From Prevotella sp. (GTDB taxonomy: Bacteria; Bacteroidota; Bacteroidia; Bacteroidales; Bacteroidaceae): 64,000 bases of DNA. The notes under the pieces were generated by a model. The model was not told the origin of the DNA. It did no database searches and saw only the letters and a program-made list of their open reading frames with translations. Below are positions 8,838 to 15,540 of this stretch, piece after piece (position 1 is the first letter of the stretch; each line of letters starts with the position of its first letter). Where the stretch lies: positions 20,977 through 84,976 of the forward strand of contig JAEEQH010000008.1 of NCBI GenBank assembly GCA_016285245.1. Direction: 5' to 3'. A program made the translations under genes and the position numbers.

Positions 8838-11005
8838 TTGTTCTTGATTTTATCAATATTGCGCAGCAGCCAGTCGTAGACGGACTTCTCTTCATGGTGC
8901 TGTGCCTCGGTGAAGCTCATGCGATCCTCCTTTTGGTCACCATACTGGTCGGGGAAGATGATCATGAGATTCTTGCCAGAGAAGTAGTGCTGGAGCTCGT
9001 CGGGCAGGCGCTCGAGGGCGTTCTTGTAGGAGATGGTGCCCTTACGGGCGGTGACGACGACGAAGAGTTGGTCGTCGGCGATGTGTGCGGCGAGCTGCGG
9101 TAGCTCGTTCCAATGGGCCATGGGCGTGAACTCCGTGCGTACGGAGGGGTGCAGGTTGTTAATGTACTCGGCGATGAGCACCAGCGACTCCTGACGTCCG
9201 TGGAACTGTATGCGGCAGTCGAGCTGTCCTGCGAGTCGGCAGAGGCGCTCAAGCCAGCGGTGGAAGCCAGGCTCGAACTCGGCGCGGCTGGGCACGGCGA
9301 CCTGTATGCGGCGCAGCGTCGTCAGCGGCTGTACGAATCGCGAGAGCATAATCTGGCGGTTCAGACCGTTGTAGAGACTCTGCAGGAAGTCGCCCCAGAA
9401 CTTCGCGTTGCGCTCAGTATGTACGTGCATACCGAGGATAATCTCTGAGCAGCCGTATTCGCGGAAGGCGTGCTTGATGCCGTTGGCGATGTTCGTGGCC
9501 AGGCGTACCTGCGTCTGCATGGGCACGTCGGCGGCAGCGGCCTGCTGCTCGAGCTTCTCCAGGAGATGGAGACCCTCTTCGCGGTGGCGGCTGGCCGACT
9601 CGTCGTCGTAGACGACGTTCAGCGCCACCAGCCCCTGCTGCTTACTGCTTGGCGTGTGGCGCATGAGGATGGCCTGCTCGAGCAGCTGCGGCGCAATCTC
9701 AGGGTATTTGACGCAGAGAAGTACCTTCTCGTGCGTGGTGCGTGGTGAGTGGTCTGCGGAGGACAGTGAAGACTGGTGCTGGGCGAGGGTCACCTGCTGG
9801 GCGGCGTGCTGGGTCATCAGCGACGAGATGACGCAGGTGACGAGGATCATCAGCACGACGCCATTGAGCATATCGTCGCTGACCAGGAAGACGCCGGGTT
9901 CCACCTCCAGTCGCATACCCACCATGACCATCGCGATGGCGCCGGCGGCGTGTGCGGACGTCAGACCGAACATCATATGGCCGTCGCGCTTCGGCAGACG
10001 GAACAGGAGGCTGGAGAGGTAGGCAGCGACGGCCTTGCCGAAGGTGCCGAAGAAGGCGATGAGCAGCATCACCCACAGCACGTAGGGACCCTGTGCGATG
10101 GTACGTACATTGATGAGCATACCCACGCCGATGAGGAAGTAGGGTATGAACAGGGCGTTGCCGATGAACTCCAGACGGTTCATCAGGGGCGACACGTGGG
10201 GTATGTAGCGGCTGAGAATAAGTCCTGAGAAGAAGGCGCCGAAGATGCCCTCTAGGCCGATGAAGTCCGTCAGCGCGGCATTGAGGAACATCACCGCGAG
10301 GATGAAGATAAACTGCATGACGGCATCGCTGTAACGGCGCAGGAAGTAGCGCGTCAGGTGGGGGATGATCCATAGCATGGCGGCGATGTATCCCGCTAAC
10401 TTCAGCACGAACAGCGGCCAGAAGAGAAGTTGGTAGTTGATGGTTGACGGTTGGCTTTCATCGTGACTACGGAACTGGGCGGCCAGTCCGGCAATCATCA
10501 CGAGCGACAGGAACAGCGAGATCATCGACGCCCCGACGGAGAGGGCCACGCTGCTGTGCTTCTGCAGGCCGTAGCGGCTGATGATGGGATAGGCGATGAG
10601 TGTGTTCGACGCCATGATACAGCCCAGCAGGAACGCCGCCGTCGGCGAGTAGTGGAGCAGGGTGACGGCCATGACGTAGGTGAGCCCCAGGGGCACGAGA
10701 CACGTCAGCAGTCCGAAGACAAGGAAGCGGCGGGTGTTGCGCTTCACGCCCTCCATGTCCATCTCCAGACCGGCAAGGAACATGATGTAGTAGAGTCCCA
10801 CCCGGCCAAAGAGGTCGAAAGAGCTGTCGCGCTCGAGGATGTCCAGTCCGTAGTGGCCGACGATGACACCCGCCAGTACCAGTCCGATGATATGCGGTAT
10901 GCGCAGTTTGCTCATGATGATAGGAGCAAACAGAATCATCAGCAGGACCACGAAGAAGATGAGCGTGGGGTCGGTGATGGGAAAATACGCCGCTAATTGT
11001 GCCAT
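8834..11005 (-). CDS. CPA2-family cation/proton antiporter with C-terminal cytosolic domain
   Basis: The 723-residue protein has ~12 membrane helices in its first ~400 residues ([40 protein letters not shown]) typical of Kef/NhaS-type CPA2 antiporters, which exchange Na+ or K+ for H+. A long cytosolic tail (about 425-705) resembles tandem universal-stress-protein folds rather than the RCK domain of KefC. Two short tandem repeats fall inside the gene: GTGCGTG-type units at 9731-9751 in the linker, and units at 10427-10454 encoding [12 protein letters not shown] between helices. It is divergent from asd and shares a compact promoter region with it. Confidence 0.85.
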   Translation of the reverse strand: MAQLAAYFPITDPTLIFFVVLLMILFAPIIMSKLRIPHIIGLVLAGVIVGHYGLDILERDSSFDLFGRVGLYYIMFLAGLEMDMEGVKRNTRRFLVFGLLTCLVPLGLTYVMAVTLLHYSPTAAFLLGCIMASNTLIAYPIISRYGLQKHSSVALSVGASMISLFLSLVMIAGLAAQFRSHDESQPSTINYQLLFWPLFVLKLAGYIAAMLWIIPHLTRYFLRRYSDAVMQFIFILAVMFLNAALTDFIGLEGIFGAFFSGLILSRYIPHVSPLMNRLEFIGNALFIPYFLIGVGMLINVRTIAQGPYVLWVMLLIAFFGTFGKAVAAYLSSLLFRLPKRDGHMMFGLTSAHAAGAIAMVMVGMRLEVEPGVFLVSDDMLNGVVLMILVTCVISSLMTQHAAQQVTLAQHQSSLSSADHSPRTTHEKVLLCVKYPEIAPQLLEQAILMRHTPSSKQQGLVALNVVYDDESASRHREEGLHLLEKLEQQAAAADVPMQTQVRLATNIANGIKHAFREYGCSEIILGMHVHTERNAKFWGDFLQSLYNGLNRQIMLSRFVQPLTTLRRIQVAVPSRAEFEPGFHRWLERLCRLAGQLDCRIQFHGRQESLVLIAEYINNLHPSVRTEFTPMAHWNELPQLAAHIADDQLFVVVTARKGTISYKNALERLPDELQHYFSGKNLMIIFPDQYGDQKEDRMSFTEAQHHEEKSVYDWLLRNIDKIKNK
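9731..9751. repeat. Three 7-bp repeats inside the antiporter gene
   Basis: GTGCGTG, GTGCGTG, GTGAGTG occur consecutively in the plus orientation. They encode part of the linker (DHSPRTTH) between membrane and cytosolic domains of the antiporter. Confidence 0.7.
10427..10454. repeat. Four degenerate 7-bp repeats inside the antiporter gene
   Basis: AAGTTGG, TAGTTGA, TGGTTGA and CGGTTGG follow each other without gaps and encode a polar loop (about residues 184-194) between predicted membrane helices. Confidence 0.6.
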
Positions 11006-11013
11006 TCTGCGTG

Positions 11014-11021
11014 CAAAGTTA
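11014..11021 (-). promoter_or_regulatory. -7 box of the antiporter/lolD promoter
   Basis: CAAAGTTA on the plus strand is TAACTTTG on the minus strand, 8 bases before the antiporter start, implying a very short leader. It is 43 bases from the divergent asd -7 box. Confidence 0.65.
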
Positions 11022-11028
11022 CAAAATA

Positions 11029-11056
11029 ATTGAGAATTGAGAATTGAGAATTGAGA
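11029..11056. repeat. Four perfect 7-bp repeats between divergent promoters
   Basis: ATTGAGA is repeated four times exactly. The array fills the interval between the -7 boxes of the antiporter (11014-11021) and asd (11065-11072), where both -33 elements should lie. Confidence 0.9.
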
Positions 11057-11064
11057 AATTTTAG

Positions 11065-11072
11065 TACCTTTG
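11065..11072 (+). promoter_or_regulatory. asd: -7 box of the asd promoter
   Basis: TACCTTTG matches TAnnTTTG, 35 bases before the ATG at 11108. It rules out upstream in-frame start codons for asd, which would precede the transcript start. Confidence 0.8.
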
Positions 11073-11107
11073 CAGCCAAAATTGTAACATTAATAGTTTT
11101 TACGCTG

Positions 11108-12121
11108 ATGAAAGTAGCAATTGTGGGCGCTTCAGGCGCCGTGGGCCAGGAGTTCCTGCGCCTGCTTGACGAGAGAAATTTCCCGATGGATGAACTGGTG
11201 CTGTTCGGCTCTGAGCGTAGCGCCGGCACGAAGTATACGTTCCGTGGTAAGGAGCTGACGGTGAAACTGCTGCAGCATAACGACGACTTCAAGGACATCG
11301 ATATCGCCTTCACCAGCGCCGGTGCCGGCACGTCGAAGGAGTTTGCCGAGACCATCACGAAGTATGGTGCCGTGATGATCGACAACTCCAGCGCCTTCCG
11401 CATGGACGACGATGTGCCCCTGGTGGTGCCCGAGTGCAACGCCGAGGACGCCCTGAAGCGTCCCCGCGGTATCATCGCCAACCCGAACTGTACGACCATC
11501 ATGATGGTTGTCGTTCTGCAGCCGCTGGAGCAGCTGAGCCACATCAAGCGCATCCACGTCGCCTCGTACCAGAGTGCTTCGGGTGCCGGTGCCGCCGCCA
11601 TGGCCGAACTGCAGCAGCAGTACAAGGAGATGGTTGAAGAGGGTGAGGTGAAGACAGTAAAGAAGTTCCCGCACCAGCTGGCCTACAATGTCATTCCGCA
11701 GATAGACGTCTTCCAGCCCAACGGCTATACGAAGGAGGAGATGAAGATGTACAACGAGACGCGCAAAATCATGCATACCGACGCCAAGTGCTCGGCCATG
11801 TGCGTGCGTGTCAGCTCGCTGCGCTCACATTCCGAGAGCGTGTGGATTGAGACCGAGCGTCCCATCAGCGTTGAGGAGGCCCAGCAGGCTATCGCCGCCG
11901 CCCCCGGCTGTACGCTCGTCGACGACCCCGCCAACCTCGTCTACCCCATGCCGCTGGAGACCGCAGGCAAGGACGACGTTTTCGTAGGTCGTGTACGTAA
12001 GGATCTCAGCGACGAGAATGGCCTGACGTTCTGGCTCTCTGGTGACCAGATCCGTAAGGGTGCCGCCCTGAACGCCGTTCAGATAGGTGAGTACCTGATT
12101 AAGGTCGGTAACGTGAAGTAA
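11108..12121 (+). CDS. asd: Aspartate-semialdehyde dehydrogenase
   Basis: The 337-residue enzyme reduces aspartyl phosphate to aspartate semialdehyde with NADPH, leading to lysine/diaminopimelate, threonine and methionine. It has the N-terminal nucleotide loop GASGAVG (7-13), the catalytic-cysteine motif NPNCTT (~125-130), SYQSASGAG and the late [10 protein letters not shown] segment of the family. The reading frame is open further upstream to 11051, but the promoter -7 box lies between, so ATG 11108 is the start. It stands alone in its operon and is followed by a large inverted repeat acting as a shared terminator with the convergent gene. Confidence 0.95.
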   Translation: MKVAIVGASGAVGQEFLRLLDERNFPMDELVLFGSERSAGTKYTFRGKELTVKLLQHNDDFKDIDIAFTSAGAGTSKEFAETITKYGAVMIDNSSAFRMDDDVPLVVPECNAEDALKRPRGIIANPNCTTIMMVVVLQPLEQLSHIKRIHVASYQSASGAGAAAMAELQQQYKEMVEEGEVKTVKKFPHQLAYNVIPQIDVFQPNGYTKEEMKMYNETRKIMHTDAKCSAMCVRVSSLRSHSESVWIETERPISVEEAQQAIAAAPGCTLVDDPANLVYPMPLETAGKDDVFVGRVRKDLSDENGLTFWLSGDQIRKGAALNAVQIGEYLIKVGNVK

Positions 12122-12135
12122 ACATAACGCGCCAA

Positions 12136-12220
12136 ACTTAAACAAAAATCTTCAAAAATCTAACAAAAATAAGCCCATCGCAAGTCATTTTGTTAGATTT
12201 TTGAAGATTTTTGTTTAAGT
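12136..12220. repeat. 85-bp inverted-repeat element, copy A (perfect 33-bp arms)
   Basis: Arms 12136-12168 and 12188-12220 are perfect reverse complements over 33 bases (core AAACAAAAATCTTCAAAAAT); the 19-base loop contains AAGCCCAT. Copies B and C lie at 13277-13352 and 45508-45585 and share the loop sequence. It sits between the convergent genes asd and the FMN-binding protein, where it would form a strong bidirectional terminator. Confidence 0.9.
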
Positions 12221-12242
12221 ACTTTCTTGTTTTGTTTCTTGC

Positions 12243-12641
12243 CTATTTCTTTCCCTTCTTCTGGTAATATTCTAGTCCCAGTTGGACGTTCTTGATGACA
12301 GCGTCGGACGACATCGTGGCACCGGTGACAGCGTCGACCTTCAACTTCTGGGCGTCGGCCACCTTCTGGCCGTTCCACTTGTCCAGAAGGGCGTTCTTCA
12401 CCTTGACGAAATACTTGGGTGTCTCCTGGTTCTTCAGGGCCTCGACTTTCACCACTTTATTTTTCTGGATATAGATCTTCAGCGGCGTGGGGCTGATGTA
12501 GCCGATGACGTCCTTACCTAGTTCGGTAGTATTCACAACGGTCATGCCGTCCTCCTTGGTGATGACCTTCTCAGCCTGACGGCTGCTGGTCAGGGTGGCG
12601 GCGACGATGATGCCTGCCACGAGTGTCAGAATTCTCTTCAT
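12243..12641 (-). CDS. FMN-binding domain protein
   Basis: This 132-residue exported protein has an N-terminal signal segment (MKRILTLVAGIIVAATLTSS) and one FMN-binding domain of the RnfG/NqrC type, ending with DAVTGATMSSDAVIKNVQ, the S/TGAT motif whose threonine is flavinylated in related proteins. ApbE would add the flavin; none is visible here. I start at the ATG at 12641 because the -7 box (TACCTTTG, minus) lies just upstream at 12673-12680 and the frame beyond it is not transcribed. It is divergent from a lipoprotein gene. Confidence 0.85.
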   Translation of the reverse strand: MKRILTLVAGIIVAATLTSSRQAEKVITKEDGMTVVNTTELGKDVIGYISPTPLKIYIQKNKVVKVEALKNQETPKYFVKVKNALLDKWNGQKVADAQKLKVDAVTGATMSSDAVIKNVQLGLEYYQKKGKK

Positions 12642-12672
12642 ATGCGCTTTTGTGTTATTTGAAATTTGGGGG

Positions 12673-12680
12673 CAAAGGTA
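12673..12680 (-). promoter_or_regulatory. -7 box of the FMN-binding protein gene
   Basis: CAAAGGTA on the plus strand (TACCTTTG on the minus strand), 31 bases upstream of the ATG. A weaker divergent box, TACCTTCG at 12765-12772, precedes the lipoprotein gene. Confidence 0.7.
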
Positions 12681-12801
12681 CGAAAAAAACACGCTTCACG
12701 AACGTTCTGAAACGTATTTTATGTTAATGTTACGTAAATGCTTGGCCGTTTGCTGCTTTTTCCGTACCTTCGCACCATATTATTCCTAAACTTTAAATGT
12801 T

Positions 12802-13275
12802 ATGAAGAAACTGATTTTTGCTTTTGCGGCGCTTTGTTTGATGGCTGCCTGCTCAGGCGAGCGCGGCTACATTAACTACCGTGGCTTGACGATGGGTATG
12901 TCGGCTAAGTCGATGGTCGACTCCATCCAGCAGAAGGTGCCTAACCTGTGGCTCGACACCACGAAGTATGAAGACCGTTACGTGATGGTCGACACCCTGG
13001 CCCGTAACTTCACCGTGGCCGTATACCACCAAAACGACACCATCCTTGACATCCTGGAGAACTACACCGCTACCTATAACGACTCGACGAGCAACCTGTG
13101 GCAGGCGCTACACGATGAATTCGAGAAGGAATTCGGATGGCCGAACATGGGTAAGCACGGTGACCTGCACAAGGAGGCCACCTTCCAGAACGACAAGGGT
13201 ACCATCCTGCTCACCCTCCTAAACACTTATGCACCGACGGTCGTTGTACGCTACTCGACAGAGCGGCGAGAGTAA
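12802..13275 (+). CDS. Small lipoprotein of unknown function
   Basis: The 157-residue product has a lipobox (LMAAC, Cys about 18) and should be anchored in the envelope. The rest is an alpha/beta domain (GLTMGMSAKSMVDSIQQKV; TVAVYHQNDTILDILENYTATY; WPNMGKHGDLHKEATF) that I cannot place in a named family. It has a weak TACCTTCG -7 box 30 bases upstream, is monocistronic, and its stop codon is followed at once by copy B of the inverted-repeat element. Confidence 0.75.
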   Translation: MKKLIFAFAALCLMAACSGERGYINYRGLTMGMSAKSMVDSIQQKVPNLWLDTTKYEDRYVMVDTLARNFTVAVYHQNDTILDILENYTATYNDSTSNLWQALHDEFEKEFGWPNMGKHGDLHKEATFQNDKGTILLTLLNTYAPTVVVRYSTERRE

Positions 13276-13276
13276 T

Positions 13277-13352
13277 AAACAAAAATCTTCAAAAATCTGA
13301 CATAAATAAGCCTGACGAAAGCCATTTCGTTAGATTTTTGAAGATTTTCGTT
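13277..13352. repeat. Inverted-repeat element, copy B
   Basis: Left arm AAACAAAAATCTTCAAAAAT begins one base after the preceding stop codon; the right arm ATTTTTGAAGATTTTCGTT carries one change. The loop ATAAGCC...GCCATTTCG matches copies A and C. It lies between the lipoprotein gene and the convergent tRNA genes. Confidence 0.85.
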
Positions 13353-13393
13353 CAACTCAGTGTGTTGTTACATCTTATAGTGAAACGTAAAAA

Positions 13394-13420
13394 CAAAAAA
13401 GCAAGCCTTTCGGGCTTGCT
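13394..13420 (-). terminator. Terminator of the tRNA-Leu/tRNA-Val transcript
   Basis: The stem GCAAGCC/GGCTTGC with a 5-base loop is followed on the minus strand by TTTTTTG, just beyond tRNA-Val. The opposite strand has a T-rich tail too, so it may work both ways. Confidence 0.85.
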
Positions 13421-13427
13421 TTCTTTG

Positions 13428-13501
13428 TGTCGACACTTGGATTCGAACCAAGGACCCCCACCATGTCAAGGTGATACTCTAACCAGCTGAGCTATGCCGA
13501 C
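13428..13501 (-). tRNA. tRNA-Val (anticodon GAC)
   Basis: Folding the minus strand gives a 7-bp acceptor stem GTCGGCA/TGTCGAC, D stem GCTC/GAGT, anticodon stem TCACC/GGTGG with loop TTGACAT, and T stem CTTGG/CCAAG with loop TTCGAAT. Anticodon GAC reads GUC/GUU valine codons. CCA is not encoded. It is the second gene of a two-tRNA transcript. Confidence 0.95.
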
Positions 13502-13507
13502 TTACTG

Positions 13508-13589
13508 TGCGCCTGACAGGACTCGAACCTGCACTTCGTGAGAAACCAGATCCTAAGTCTGGCGCGTCTACCAATTCCGCCACAGGCGC
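13508..13589 (-). tRNA. tRNA-Leu (anticodon UAG)
   Basis: The 82-base minus-strand sequence has acceptor arms GCGCCTG/CAGGCGC, anticodon stem CCAGA/TCTGG with loop CTTAGGA, and a long class II variable arm, as expected for leucine tRNA. Anticodon UAG reads CUA/CUG. It is six bases from tRNA-Val. Confidence 0.95.
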
Positions 13590-13620
13590 AAAAGGGGGCT
13601 CTGCCTGTCAATTGCGGGTG

Positions 13621-13628
13621 CAAAGGTA
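13621..13628 (-). promoter_or_regulatory. -7 box of the tRNA promoter
   Basis: CAAAGGTA (TACCTTTG on the minus strand) lies 31 bases upstream of the tRNA-Leu 5' end. The -33 region is occupied by 7-bp repeats at 13637-13664. Confidence 0.75.
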
Positions 13629-13636
13629 CAAAGAAT

Positions 13637-13664
13637 AAATGAGAAATGAGAAAGGAGAAAGGGA
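13637..13664. repeat. Four 7-bp repeats in the tRNA promoter
   Basis: AAATGAG, AAATGAG, AAAGGAG and AAAGGGA run without gaps, starting 8 bases from the -7 box on its upstream side. Confidence 0.8.
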
Positions 13665-13690
13665 AAATTTTCCGAAGTGTCTCATTTTTT

Positions 13691-14716
13691 TTATTTTGTT
13701 AACAACTTGCGGGCAAACTCGATGATGGTATCCTTACCCCGCAGGAAGTCCTCGCTGGTGAGGTCGACATGGTAGTCGGCCTCAATGCCAAACTCCGTCG
13801 GCTGGCGCTCTGTGTCGTACATAGGCACGGCAGAGAAGCGGATACTCCAGCCATTGGGCAGCGACGAGCTGAAGGGCATTCCCGAGCCGCCGCCGGTATG
13901 GTCGCCCACCAGTTTGACGTTGGGCAGGGCGTGCATATAGAGGGTGAACTCGTTGGCGGCGGAGAAGACATGGCGGTTGGTGAGCACGCAGACGGGTTTG
14001 TGCCAGCGTAACTGACTGGACGGCTCGAGGTAGCGTGGCTCCATGGCTGAGAAGTCGCTGTGACCCTTGCCCGTCTTGTGCTGGATATAGCCCACGAGCG
14101 TCTTCTCCTGGGCGAAGCGGGCGGCGAGCTTCTCGGCGTTGGTGAGGTTGCCGCCGCCGTTGTTGCGGATGTCGATGATCAGTCCGCTGCAGGTGATGAG
14201 GTCGCTGAGTACCTCGTTGAGGTTGCCGTCGCCGGTACCCTGCTGGAACGATTCATAACGCAGGTAGCCGATGTTGTCGTCGAGGATGCGGTAGTCGATG
14301 CCCCCGGCAATCTTGTAGTCGCGCCCCAGGTAGATGCGCAGCAGCGAGTCGCTGAAGTTCGCGGGGTAGTTCTCGTGCCACGACCAGTTGCGGGCGTAGT
14401 CGTGGGCAGCACTCATGTTCACATGGCCGTCGCGCAGCTCTGAGAGCATCGAGGCCAGCACCTCGAAGAGTTGGTGGTTGTCCATCACGGGGCTCACGCG
14501 TACCTTATACTTATCGTAGACAGCCTGCCAATCGAGGCCGTACTCATGTTGTTTGTAGTCGAGGAAGCAGTAGTGCTCGTCGATGATCCGCCAGAGTGCC
14601 TCGAAGTTGCCTTGCGGCGTGTCGGGGTACTCGTCCTCGTCGATACAGCCAACCATCAGTACGGTAGCAATGTAAAAATAGAGGAATTTGGGAATTAGAA
14701 CAGCAAGCCTTCTCAT
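13691..14716 (-). CDS. S41-family peptidase, lipoprotein
   Basis: The 341-residue protein has a hydrophobic N-terminus with lipobox-like VGCID (Cys ~23), so it is likely anchored outside the inner membrane. The C-terminal processing protease/tricorn core is recognisable: GYLRYESF, LIIDIRNNGGGN, then TNRHVFSAANEF with the likely nucleophile Ser ~252, and GDHTGGGSG. No PDZ domain is obvious. It is the last gene of the topoisomerase-DUF3316-S41 unit; its ATG is embedded in an 8-bp repeat array that also carries the stop codon of the preceding gene. Confidence 0.85.
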   Translation of the reverse strand: MRRLAVLIPKFLYFYIATVLMVGCIDEDEYPDTPQGNFEALWRIIDEHYCFLDYKQHEYGLDWQAVYDKYKVRVSPVMDNHQLFEVLASMLSELRDGHVNMSAAHDYARNWSWHENYPANFSDSLLRIYLGRDYKIAGGIDYRILDDNIGYLRYESFQQGTGDGNLNEVLSDLITCSGLIIDIRNNGGGNLTNAEKLAARFAQEKTLVGYIQHKTGKGHSDFSAMEPRYLEPSSQLRWHKPVCVLTNRHVFSAANEFTLYMHALPNVKLVGDHTGGGSGMPFSSSLPNGWSIRFSAVPMYDTERQPTEFGIEADYHVDLTSEDFLRGKDTIIEFARKLLTK

Positions 14717-14753
14717 TTTTACATTTTATAATTTTATCATTTTTACATTTCTC
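14714..14753. repeat. Five 8-bp repeats joining two genes
   Basis: CATTTTTA, CATTTTAT, AATTTTAT, CATTTTTA and CATTTCTC run consecutively. The first unit supplies the S41 peptidase start codon and the array encodes the last residues (NVKMIKL) and stop of the DUF3316 gene. Confidence 0.8.
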
Positions 14754-15535
14754 ACGATGCCAATCATTACGCGGTCGTGGTAGATGTGCGTCTTCAGATG
14801 GTTGACGTTCGACTGCTGGTAGTGTCCTAGGTAGCTGATGCGCAGGCTGGTGCCGCGGCCAATGGGGTATTCGGCCGACAGCTGCTGGCGCCAGGTTGGG
14901 GCGCTGACGAATGTTGTCATCACAACGTTATGGTCGTAGTTGCCCAGCGAGAATATCTCGTAGTAGGACTGTCCGTAGTTCGGGCTGAACATCACACCGC
15001 CCAGCGGCAGCTGCAGCTCGTAGCGCAGCTGCAGGGGACGGCGCCACAGCTTGAATGTGTAGGCGGCGGTACCCGTCGGCATGAGCTGTAACGACAGACG
15101 GCCCTGGGCGGGGTTGTTGCTGTTGCTGGTGTTGTAGGTGAAGCCGACATCGACGGCACCCATGGCGCCGCCCTGCAGACGTAGCGGACCGAAGCGCCAC
15201 TGGCGCAGGCCACCGACGAAGAGGGTGTAGCTGCCTTCCAGCTCCTCGCGCTTGTCGGCGCGGTCGGCTGCCGTGGCGATGTTCAGCTCATGTTCCGTGA
15301 GCATCGTCCAGTGCCTGTTGGGGCGTTGCCGTTCGTTACTGTTGAGAATAGTGATGCCAGCGCCGCTGAACTTCTCCTGCGAGAGGTAGGTGTCTAGGAT
15401 GCGTGTGCCGCCAACGCCCACCTGCCAGCTGCTGGTGACGTCGGTCTGGGCCAGCGCCCCTACGGGACTAACGAACATTGAACAGTGAATAGTGAAGAGT
15501 ATTACTGTTACCTTTCTTGATATGCTAATAAACAT
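14726..15535 (-). CDS. DUF3316-like secreted protein
   Basis: The ~269-residue product has a signal peptide ending GALAQ and a body rich in beta strands with aromatic girdles (WRFGPLRLQGGAMGAVDVGFTYNTSNSN; RYELQLPLGGVMFSPNYGQSYYEIFSLGN), as in DUF3316, a Bacteroidetes outer-membrane-type family of unknown function. I place the start at ATG 15535; GTG 15544 would overlap the parC stop (GTGA) and is also possible. The signal peptide region is encoded by 7-bp repeats (15477-15497). The C-terminus is encoded by an 8-bp array. Confidence 0.75.
   Translation of the reverse strand: MFISISRKVTVILFTIHCSMFVSPVGALAQTDVTSSWQVGVGGTRILDTYLSQEKFSGAGITILNSNERQRPNRHWTMLTEHELNIATAADRADKREELEGSYTLFVGGLRQWRFGPLRLQGGAMGAVDVGFTYNTSNSNNPAQGRLSLQLMPTGTAAYTFKLWRRPLQLRYELQLPLGGVMFSPNYGQSYYEIFSLGNYDHNVVMTTFVSAPTWRQQLSAEYPIGRGTSLRISYLGHYQQSNVNHLKTHIYHDRVMIGIVRNVKMIKL
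15477..15497. repeat. Three 7-bp repeats within a signal peptide
   Basis: ATTGAAC, AGTGAAT and AGTGAAG are consecutive and, read on the minus strand, encode the hydrophobic core LFTIHCSMF of the DUF3316 protein signal peptide. Confidence 0.65.
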
Positions 15536-15540
15536 ACTGT

